From Diphasiastrum complanatum (lineage: Eukaryota > Streptophyta > Lycopodiopsida > Lycopodiales > Lycopodiaceae): DNA of 64,000 nucleotides. The notes below the pieces were generated by a model that saw nothing but the letters and a program-made list of their open reading frames with translations, did not search any database and was not told the origin of the DNA. This document shows, in pieces, positions 13,001 through 24,800 of this stretch. Each line of letters starts with the position of its first letter. Position 1 is the stretch's first letter. The position numbers and the translations under genes were made by a program. The stretch covers positions 4,246,114 through 4,310,113 of the forward strand of contig CM055103.1 in the NCBI GenBank assembly GCA_029204225.1. Direction: 5' to 3'.

Positions 13001-16000
13001 TGCAAAGCTCCACAGTAGACCACCCATGCAATACTTCAAAAACATAGTGTAAGTGATTTTATGTCCACGTAGAAGGTTCCATGTTTGCATAGTTCTCATG
13101 CATCAATATTTTGCTACAAAAATTTCTTAAATTTGCTAAAAATTGCCAAAACTTCAAGCACTAACTTTCTTGGTTCTCGACAAAAGTAGGAGTTGTACAA
13201 TCTCCTAGATTTTGCCTCATTGCTCACTGCTGACTGAAGAATGATACTATACATCTTTGCTATAACATGCCCAATCATAATAGTGCGGTAATTACTAGGA
13301 TTCATGGGCCATTTTTATGGATGTGATGAATGATATTGGTGGACCAGGAAGATGGGAAGCTGAAGACAACGACACAATTGAGAAGGATGGCCAAAAGAGG
13401 TGATAGCAAGTCAGTAGTGTAAAAAGAGAAAAAAAGAAAGAAAGATCTTTATCGATGTCCTTGAAATACCCTAAGGTACATAGGACTAAGAAAAAGGTAC
13501 ATTTCAAGTGTGCACATATAGGAGTTGACAAGCTCAATTAGCTAAAAAAAACAATATCTGCAAACTCAAAAACTATATATATTGAGGTGGCTGGCAGAGT
13601 CAAAGCCCATCAGCCTGGTATAATAAGTGTCCATCAACCTGAAAAAAATGGTGTACAGTATGCCGTGAAACTATAGCTGAATGCACCGCGGACCTCTGTC
13701 TCCGAGTGGATTGTCGATGTTGTCTCAACTGCTATGGAGCTGTGGACTGTGGTCTATGAACTGACTGTCTCTCTGGGCGTCGACACTGTCTCTACCGTCT
13801 GTGCCTGGAGGCATCTGGAATCTCAGCCTCTCCATTAGAGTCACTACTCAAGGCTACCTCTTGTCTCGGTCTCCGGCGAAATAGGCACTCCCTGATGCTC
13901 AACTGTATCAGGGGAGTACATTCATGTCCAATATCGTGTCTGACATCTCCCAAATCATCAATGCAACACATCTGGGGTCCTCATACGATATCAAGGTAGA
14001 GAGTGTGACTGGGTGATCTCTGAACAAGCAGTAATATCTCCCTCGTATCTACTCTCCAAACTGTAATAAGTACTCACCATATGGGGTAATAGGTCCAAAA
14101 CTGTTCTCGGAAATCCTGGTAACTCCCATCTCATCACTATCAAGGGCATGAACGGGGAGTTGGTCGGTGGTGTGAATCTATGCCCTTAGCAAAAGATGAA
14201 GACTCTGGAGAAACTAGCATGCTGCAACAAACAAGTCCCTATCCAAACCAATGTCCTGTCCAACAATACGAATCCAAATATAACGTGCATGCTCGTCATG
14301 TCTAATGAACTCAGTTCTCGAGTGAAGAGACTCCCTATATAAGCATGCAGCACCTCCGGATCCACGATCACTAGCTGGTCTAGTCTCAAGTCTGTACACG
14401 GAATCCCATCTGTATTCTGGGAAAGTCGGTAGTCTCTCTCCTAACTCTCATGAGTCTCCATGAAAAGCAATAAATCTCGACCAGTGATAAAATCAATCAA
14501 GTCTCCAGCTGTGGACGATGAGTGTATACCACCTTAGAAACATACTCCAATCTGAAGATGCTCGGACTCCACCTCAGATAGTGAACATATCCGGCAGATC
14601 TGCTCCTCTCGTGGGGTACCATGGAAATGTCCAACCTCAACCTCAAGCTGATGTGATGAGACTCGTAACTGACCCAGTGTGAATCTCAGACCATGGGATA
14701 ATCTACAGTCTAAATAGTGTGGTAGAACTGGGGTCCCCACTGCATCCATCTCCAAGAAATGAGTCCTGTAACAATCGGGTTTGACCCCTAACTGGCTCTG
14801 CCATGTACGATGAAGATATGCTCTATAAAGAAAACGCCTGATATAGTCGTGGGTGCTTGATGGGAGGTCCGTGATAGAGATGCCGAGGGTATCAAGTAGA
14901 TGTGATGCCTGTGAAAACCATGACAAGCGATAGTCCAAACTATGAAGGTGTTGGGATGATGTGAGTGTCGCCTGTGTGTATCCCTGTGCATCCATGGAAA
15001 GCAACATGAGGCGTTGTATATATGTGATGAGACAGAAGATGGCATCAAGTTGTAGAGGTGGAATTGCAAACTCTGCTAGGATAATATGGTGCGGGACGGA
15101 GGGCTTAGCCCATATCATCCGTGATAGTATAAGGACCTGTAGGCATGAGATATTGGCCTAGTCAACTGAGGTGAGCCTTGGACACCATACCTCTGCAAGG
15201 TACAATGTTGTGGGAGAAACAAAAGTATCAAACAGCCGACACTTACTCTGGGCATCCCAAATAAATCCCTGAAAGTAAACTAGACTAACGAAGCATGTCC
15301 CTTCCCAAGTCTAGCTGTAGCTGCATGTCTCATACCAAATATAGGACCAGTGAAAACCCCAAGATAAGTATAGGATGAAACAATCCCCAACGGTTGTCCA
15401 TCAAAAATAAGCTCTTGTCACTACATCAAAAAATCATGGAGATGTAGACAGGCTAGCGGCTCTCAACTCCAACATCTCTCGAATCAAGAGGAAAACACAT
15501 ATCAGAACAATTGGAAATTCTACCAATTTTGCTCACACAATTGCAAAACTTCATATGATCATATCTTTGGCTACTGGACACCAAATTGGATGCTGTAAAG
15601 CTCAGTACATAGGGAGACCTAGTGAACAAACACTTGCCACGTCAGCCTGCCACCTAGGATTCACACGTGCCAAATAACCTGTAGGAGGGCACACTTTTTC
15701 AAGGCCAATCAACTTAAAAACTTGCAAACACTCAACCAAGCCTAAAAGTGATGATCCAAACAGTCTTAAATGGTCTCTAAGAGTTCCATGAAGCCTTCAT
15801 ACAGATCCTATGAAGCAGTATGGGCTGAGAACCATGAATTCTTGATTTCTAGAAGTCAAAATTGCTACAAACTTGATGGAATTGAAACATAAGCCTCCAC
15901 CCATCAATTTACAGGTCTGATAGCTTGCTGGGAAGGTAAAAAGGAATACAAATCATGCTGTAAAAAATCCAGAATGATCCCCTTATGGATTTAGAGAAAT

Positions 16001-16849
16001 CCATCCCCCAAAATTCACCAAAATTGGTCAATTTTTGACAATTTTTTACTTCCTACAAACCCAATTGCTGGAATTCTTGGCTCTATCTTCTAGGACAACT
16101 TCAAAAGACTATGATTCATCTTTTCCCAGCTTCAATTGATGTTCAATAACCTCCTACCATCAGTTATGGACTCGGCTCATTACATTCGCCGCGTCCATTT
16201 ACATTTATTTTACTTTATGCATATTGGGCCCTTTTTTATTCATTAGTGACACTTAGACTATATGGTTGGCCTTTGGCCTTATTATTCATTATTAGGCCAT
16301 TTGGACATATTACTGGAGAGTGGGGGCCTTCTTGGAGGGCGCACTATTTTCCCTCCCAGTTGGGCCCTAGCCACCGGAAGCTTCCTTTTTAGGGCTTCCT
16401 CTTGGCTATAAGTAGGGAAACTGTGTCATTTGTTATTCAGCTAATGATATTGATCTCTCTCTTTAGTCTCCTTAATCTCTCTCTTTCCTGCTTTCTAGGG
16501 TTAAGTCTTGCTTATGTGCTGCTTTCATAGCTTAAGTCTTGCTTATGTGATGCTTTCATAGCTTAGCTCTAGGTCAGTTGTGGCTCTATTTGTAACTTGG
16601 TATCAGAGCACTTTCCTCTGAACTACTCTTTCAGATTTAGTAGACGCCCTACTAACCCATCACTTTTGTCGATTTTTTCATCAAATTTCCATCGTTTTTT
16701 CAATTTAGTAGAGGCTGTCCAGTGCCCTACTAACCCATCACTTTCGTCGATTTTTTCATCAGATTTCCATCGTTTTTCCAGATTTGGTAGAGGCTGGCCA
16801 GCGCCCTACTACCTTGTCACTTTCGTCGATTTTCTCCACCGATTTGCTG

Positions 16850-16928
<79 letters not shown>

Positions 16929-19900
16929 CGCTCTGCTGGTGCGCTGCCCGCTTGCTGGTGCGCTGCCCGCCTGCTGGTGCGCTGCCCGCCCTACTGGTGC
17001 GCTGCCCGCCCTGCTAGCGCTGCTGCCTTCTCTCTCTCTTGCGCGCCCACCCGCCCTGCTGGCGCTGCTGTCCGCCCTGCTGGCGCTGCAGTGCTGACCT
17101 TCGCACCTGCCCTACGCTGCCCTGCGCTGGTCCTCCATCTGCTTACCGCCTCCTATGGCACCTAAGAAAAAGGAGGGTGTTCTTACACCTCCCTCCCTGT
17201 TGGACACCCCCCCATCACCGGTAGTGATGGAGGAGCCGTCTTCGGTGACAGAAACTATCAACATGGCTGCCATTGACTACACTCCTTCCAAACCTACCGA
17301 AAGTCTTTTTGCTTATGATCTTAGTTTTATCCGGCAAGAAATTCTTGGACTTAAGAAACAACTACACCTCTTTGAAGCTGAAAATAGCAAGTTAGCTAAG
17401 GATCTTTTTGGTGTCTCGGAACGTGTGGAGCAGCTTGAGCAAGAAAATATATATCTTAAGCAACGAATTGCAGAAAAAAGTGCCTTGGAGGAGACTTCCA
17501 ACAAGATCAATAGCTTGGAGAAACAAGTCGAGGAGACGAAAACGTGGGCAGCACTTTTCAAACCGGATGATATGGGCAGCAAACTCTCATCACTCGCAAA
17601 ACAGGTTGAAGAAACGACATCGATCCTTAAGCAAGGTAATCACTCTCAGATTTCATCTTTTCCGAAGGAAAACGATTTGGAGACAGTTTTGGGTGAACAA
17701 GCCAGAAGGGCCAAAAAAGCCTTTAACATTAGAGTAAGAGGCATTGCCAATGGTGGAAAACCGTTGGAAGAAGCTACGGATTTGCTCATTTCCAAGTTAT
17801 CTCATGTGGCTGACGGTTTTGATACTGCTTGGCGCAGTAAATTTGATGACAATGTTTTGTTTATCAAGTTCCGCTCGCTTTCACAACGCAATGCTGCCCT
17901 TCGGCTTAGGGCAAAGCTTAAAGGTACTTTCATTTATATGGATGATGACTTAACAAATACTCAATGGTTGGCAAGAAAAAAGATTATCCTTGAAGCGAAA
18001 GAGAAAGGGCAAAGGGTTGTTTTTATTGACGGGAAACCGAGATTTTTCGACCTTCCACAATAGGAACTAGGGGCCCCCGGATATAGAAGCTACCCGAGAT
18101 CCCCTACCAATTTGAGACTTGGCTTCTGGAATTGTAATGGTTTTTTATCTTCGTCATCAGCCGGAGACTTTGCTGATTTTATTAGAAAATGCGACATTTT
18201 GTTGTTGGCTGAAACTCATGAGTCCTTATATCATCCTCTTCCAAATATACAGGAGTACTCTTGGCATTCTGCTTTTCGTCCATTTGTTAGGGGAAAAACT
18301 TGTCGAGGATCTGGAGGAGTAGCTTGTTTATACAGAGACACCACAGTTCAGATGGTTAAACAAGATCCATACGCTCGCTATATTTGGTTACACATTATTG
18401 GCTCACTATTGGGATTACCTCAGGACATCTATATAGCTGTATGCTATTTTGCTCCACAGACCTCAGTGTTTGCTGAGTTTGGCGGGGACCCTTTTCAGGC
18501 TCTCTCAGATGATATTGCTATCTTTTCTCAGCAGGGTTCCATTTTACTAGCAGGTGATTTCAACGCCCGCACATGCTCTAGACAAACCGAATTTCATGCA
18601 GCTACGGATCTTCTCAGGCTTTACCCTTTGGATATGGGGCTAGACCGGGTATCACAGGATGCAGACACTCCAGCTACATCTTTCGGGGAGCAGTTGATCA
18701 CTCTAGCAGAGACACACGCTCTTGCCATTTTGAATGGCCTCACACAGTGGCCTTCCTCATCAGCATATACATGCTATCCTCATGGTGGAGGACATAGTGT
18801 GGTCGACTACTTCATTGGATCACCTGCTTTGATCTCTCACATTTTTGATTTCTCCATCACACCCCCTACCATTTCCGATCACTCACTCTTACACATCTCA
18901 CTTGGTCACATAACCTCTTCTTTGCAAATTTCTTGCTCTCTTCCCACTCATAAACGTATTCCTTTCACCCAATCTGGATTCACTAATTACACCACAATCT
19001 TATCCCAACTACTCGCTAACTTCCCGTTCATGGCACCAATTGACCAGCAAGCCACTTTTCTCTCTACATCCCTCTTAGCTGCTGCTTCCTCATCCTTCCC
19101 CACCAAAACGACATCATCTCACAGAAGTGTTCACAACAGATGGTATGATGCAGAATGCCGCTCTCTTCACAATCATGTGACATATGCCAGGTCACACTCC
19201 CCTGCCACACTCAAACAATGCCAGAAAGAATATCATAGAACCACCAGAACAAAGAAGATCAAGTACCTACAATCACTCTGCCAAAAAATGATCAACTCTT
19301 TAGATTCACCCTCCTCCTCTTTTTTCTGGAAACATTTCACCAGACACTCTTCAACATTGGCCCCCATAGCCATCGAATCCTGGATCGAGTATGCCACGGA
19401 GTTATATACCACGGACTCTCCTCCTACCTCACTCTCACCGAGACCTGACCACTGCTCACTTTTCACCCCTGACATGGTTGAAAACGCCATTAAACATGCC
19501 AAACTAAATAAAGCCACTGACTATGACTCCTTAAGTGTAGACTTCCTAAAGCCCGTAGCACATCTCATCTCCCCTTACATTGCTCATGTTTTTAACACAG
19601 CTGTTACTTCTGGTTTTCCTACGGCTTGGTGTACTAATATCCTTCACCCCATCCTCAAGGCAGGTGATCCCATGAATGTAGGAAACTACCGCACCATTAT
19701 GATTGGCCACACTCTAGCTAAGATATATGGCTCTATACTACAGACAGTCACTGGATCTTTTGCTGAAACTGAGGGTTTACACGCTATGGGTCAAGCTGGT
19801 TTCAGACCGGGATATTCTACTTCAGACCAGATCTTCATTTTGAGATGCATTATTGAGGAGGCTCGACATCGGAAACAGAGAATTTACTGTTGCTTTGTGG

Positions 19901-21849
19901 ATTTTCGCAAAGCTTTTGACTCTGTTCCACGACATCTTCTTTTCCAGAGACTGTCTTCACTTGGCTTTTCAGAGGATACTATTGCTGCGATCATTACTTT
20001 ATATGAGCGAGTCTTGGCACGTTTCAGAGATGGTAGTGGCTGGTCCTCACAGATACATTCTACCATTGGGGTGAAGCAGGGTTGCCCCTTATCACCCACT
20101 CTTTTTGCACTATATATAGATGACCTCGAGCGGATTATTCGCGAGGAAGGTGGAGAGGGCTGTCCCCTAGCAGACATTATTATCCCCATTCTCTTGTACG
20201 CTGATGATGTGGTTCTCCTCTCATCCTCTGCAGCTGGTTTACAGAGTCACCTTTCTGCTTTACATCACTTTTGCCAGCGTTGGGGATTGACGGTTAACCT
20301 TAAGAAGACTAAGATTATGGTGTTTAACACCAACAGACAGCATATGAGAGATGTGATTTTCTATTATGACGGGCTACCGATTGAGATCGTGACCTCCTAC
20401 ACCTATTTGGGAGTTCTTTTCTCTGGTCCGCTACTCACTTTTCGACCAGCAGCCACCGCCAGGCTCCGCAAGGGGCATACCGCTCTTGTGCATATGGAGA
20501 GATTTTGCTCTACTTATTATGTGCAGGATCCTGCTACCAGATGCCTACTATTTTCTGCTACTGTCTCCCCAGTTGTGCTATATTCGGCTGAGACTTGGTG
20601 CCCTGATTTATCACGCGATACATGGAGAGATCTTACTCGTATCCAGATTCTCATGCTCAGTAGGATAATCCGGGCTAAGCCCTCAGTACCACATGATATC
20701 ATACTAGCCGAGTTTGCTTCTCCTCCATTAGTTGTTGGTGCTATGTTTCAGATCATCACCTTTCTTCACAGGGTATCAGATCTAGATACCTCCAGATACA
20801 TTGTTGCTGCTCTCACTTCATCTTGTACCATTGCAGATCAGGGAGCCAAGCACTCTTGGTATCGCAGTGTCTCAGCCCTTCTTCAGACTTGGGGTTTATC
20901 CGCACTTGATCTTCCGAATGGAACCCATGCTTATATCAGACAGCAGATCTACCGGAGCTACATACGCACTATATGGTCACATCCTGATCCAGATAGGGTC
21001 AAGCTACATTATTATGGCACACATCTTTTACGGCTGGACGTTTCGGGCTTGCCTATTCTTCCAGTTTATCTTACACAGACGCTATCTTTTGGTCTGAGAT
21101 ATCGTATAGGACAGCTTCGAGTCTCTTCTCATCAGCTTGCTATCGAGACAGGTAGATACACAGACACTCCCAGATTGCAGCGGATATGTCAGCTTTGTTC
21201 TCTTCAGGAGGTGGAAGATGAGTTTCATTTCATCTTTCGCTGCCCAGTATACTATGAGATTAGAGGACGATACCATTGTTTATACCGAGATATTCCCCTC
21301 ACGTTGAGCTCCTTCCTCGAGTATCCAGATGCTAGATGTGTGGGTCTTCTTTTGAGAGAGATGTATATTTTACGAGCTTCACTTCTACCTACGCTCTCAG
21401 ATATGGATTCCAGTCAGGCTCACATTACTCAGTTCTTCCAGAAGCGAGACAGAGTGGATATTTCGGTTGCGGATTTTGACGTCCCCGTCCGAAGATCGAA
21501 GACACAGAGAGTTTCGGCTCGATCCAGTGCTACTAGATCTTCATACGCCTCCCACCAGCCTACATCACGACCCACTACTACCATCACTCATTACTTTCGG
21601 CTTGCTCGTAGCTAGTTTCCTCCGCGGAGCAGGTGGTTAAGCTCTTGCTTTGTACCCTCACCAGCTGGTGGTCAAGCTTGGATACTTTTTCTCTTAGAGA
21701 CAGAGAGATCGATATTTTAGTTTTAGTTTTACTGTCTTTTCATTGGTAAATAAGTCCTTATGCGGACAATGCTTCTCACATTTTGTACTCTCTTTTGTCT
21801 TATGTGCCCCTGGGCACCAAAAGACGTTAATAATAATAATTCTAATTCT

Positions 21850-21882
<33 letters not shown>

Positions 21883-24800
21883 GCCTCCTATCCAAAAATC
21901 ACCAATCGTTTGCTATTCCAAATTGCCAAAATCCTGCAGCTTGTTCATCGCTACCCCAGCCCTTCCAACTTGTCACTTTCGCCTATTATTTTATCCGTTT
22001 CCAGCCATCTTTCACAGTTTATCAAAAGGCTCTCCAGCGCCCATCCTCAACCACATTTCACGGAATTCCGACTCTGTTTGATATTCCAATTTGACATTTC
22101 CCTCCTGGCTGTCCAGCACATTTTTACAGCCTTCATTTTCACTTTATCCATTTGCTGATTGTTGCCCTTTCTTAGTTGTGATAATATTGGTTTTAATAGA
22201 CTAATTTCGGGTGACGACAAGAGTCCGCTCCCTCAAGTTTTCGTCTATTCCTTCCACTATCATTATGGCACATTCACCTACCCCGAGTGAAACTGTTCAA
22301 GAAAACTTATCCGATCAGTTTCGGCGCATGGATGAAACCCTTTCTGGCCTCGTTCTTCGCTTCGATACAGTTATGACCGGCTTTCCTACTATGCAGTCAC
22401 ATATTGATTATTTACAGCCTCATGGTCCTCGTTACACGTCTGCAGAGTTCGCTGACCTTCAGGATCCTATATCGCACAGTTTGAGCGAGTTGTATACTCC
22501 GTAGCTGATTTTGTTGATACCCGTCTAGATGAGTATGTGGTTCTTCTAGATGCATATTCAGGCCAGAACTTATCAGTTGATGCTTCTGTTATTGTGCCTA
22601 CGTATGTTGTTCCATTTTTGGATCATATTATTCTAGATGCGGGGCGAGAGTATATTGCTTTAGTGGATACAGGCAGTACACATTCATTTATTAGCAGTTA
22701 CATTTCCACCAGGATTCATGCTACACCTGTTCCTGCTTCCCAGCCTCTCAGTGTTGAGGTTGCTCGTTCCCATTCTTTTCCCAGTTCTCAGATGATTCAG
22801 GGCTTGGATTTATCGCATTGATGATTTTTCTGGTCAGGCAGATTTCTACATTTCTCTAAAGCACTATGACATTATTTTTGGTGCAGCCTGGTTCTCTTCA
22901 CTTGGTACTGTTGCTGTGGATCTCTCTCAGCAGACACTTTCCTTTACTCATGTTGGTCAGCATCATTCACTTGCTGGTATTGATTCCCAGGGTGACTATC
23001 AGTTGGTTACCGGGAAGCAGTTTATGCGTAGCCTGCCAAAGGCTCAGGATGCAGCTCTTCTTTCAATTCAGAGTACATCAGTTGCTGCTTCACTTTCACC
23101 ATTCGTGGGTCCTCTTCCTCAGGTTGATGCTCCTTCGGATTTACAGATTGTTGTTGTGTGCCTTGTGCCTATATGCCTTGATTCACAGATATTGTATTCA
23201 GTGGTCATTCCTGGTTTCATTGATATTCAAGCCGTATACCTTGGTGGTATTTCTACTATTGCTTTTGCGCATACCTCAGATAGCCCTCTTGGTTCGGTGG
23301 TTGGTGCAGTATCTTCTCCATTGGTCTCTATATCTCCATCTCTTGAGTCCGTTATGGCTGATGTTCCTGCTGATTTCTATGGGGTTCTTCACGGGTCCAC
23401 GTTTGATGGCTCCCTCGCTATTGGTGATCAGGTTGTATCTTCTTTCGCTTTACTCCATGGATCTCTGCTTGAGGTTTGTGAACCGCCTCATGATATTTCT
23501 ACGGTTCCTTACATGATTCATGCGCCTTTGGCCCTTACCGTTACACATTTTCCGTCCGAGGATATTTGCGAGATGGTCACTATTACTTATCCAGGGTATT
23601 TATATGCTGGGATCTTTCTAGATGAGTATACGGGCATCCTTCAGTCTCCTTGTGTTTGTAGATATAGGTTTGCTGCAGTCCATGCCAATGCTATGGATAT
23701 ATGGCATTCCTGGTTATTACGTATAGCTTGGTTTCCATTTGGACCTGTTGATTGGTGCTGGTTTTTCCATATTACTGATCGCCTATAGTGTGGATATCTC
23801 TATGATTATGCATGTGGCTCTCTATCTGTTCCTTGGATTGTTGCTCATTGTCAAGCTTGGCATATCCTGATGGCTTGGGTTATTCCCTCCGTTCCAGCTA
23901 CTGTTTGTCCAGGTGATCTTCAGATTCCCTGTCATTTCAGGTTGCTCCATATCGCTTGGTCTCCGATGCTGAGATGCCACTTTGTTCTGGTTTTCCGAGA
24001 CCATCAGGTTACCTTGAGAGAGTTCCTTCTCCTCTCTTGGATAGTTTTTGGGGATATTGCCGCCATATACTTCAGTATTGCTCATATGTGCTTTGATACT
24101 CATTCCCAGCTACACGTGGATATTGATCCGATGCTTGCTACTGATGTTGGGAATCATGTTCCTCGTTCCAGTGCATTTCTTCTATTCCTCACTTGTGCGC
24201 CTGTGTACTTTGGGATTACACTTGCGGCCAGTTCCGATGGGTCATCCGATTCTCCATCCGTTTTTGGTGTATCCTATGATGGATTGGTATGTCCATATGA
24301 GGTCTTTCTGGATGAGTTTTTCGGCTACAGTTTTTCAGTTGAGGCCTCCACTATTTCTAGATTTGTTGCTATTGTTTTTATGCATCATGTCTATTTAGAT
24401 GATGCATTGATTTCTTGGACCTTCTGGAGCTTTTGGCATGCTGCTCTTCTCGTGATAGGGGCCTTGAAGGTACTGTGTGCCATTGCTACTTCTCATTCAT
24501 GGGCCTTAAAGATACCTTGGGCTTTTGACCATGCTGGTGCACATTTCTCCATTTTAGCTATCCTTTGTCAGGATGATCTCTTTATGATCCATGATTCTTG
24601 GCATATCGCTTGCTTTTCCATGCTACTACAGCGTGCCTGTCATCCTGCTTATGTTCCTACTCCTTGGTGCTGGTCTTCCGATGCTGCTATCTTTTCTTGG
24701 TGCACCTATATCACTGAGTTTGCACATATGGTTGATGGTTACGTGTATGATGCGACTATTCGCGATGACTGTCCATCTCTTTGCCAGTTTCCTTATTGGC

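Larger units (their letters stand above)
16927..21855 (+). mobile_element. Apparently complete L1-type LINE
   Basis: Order: 5' UTR 16927-17154 with tandem CTGCTGGTGCGCTGCCCGC units and GC-rich sequence, ORF1 17155-18063, ORF2 18064-21615, 3' UTR with hairpin GTGCCC/GGGCAC (21804-21817), then a TAATAATAAT/TCTAATTC tail. Both ORFs are free of internal stops, unlike every other LINE piece in the window, which suggests a recent insertion. It sits in the leader of the gypsy-like element and is bounded on both sides by TC/CT microsatellite. A TSD cannot be separated from that repeat. Confidence 0.9.

Noticed and set aside
16597-17097. 166-codon frame with a long Ser-Leu run
   Set aside because: It is the translation of a TC microsatellite plus a repeated 5' UTR unit, with a LINE border in the middle.
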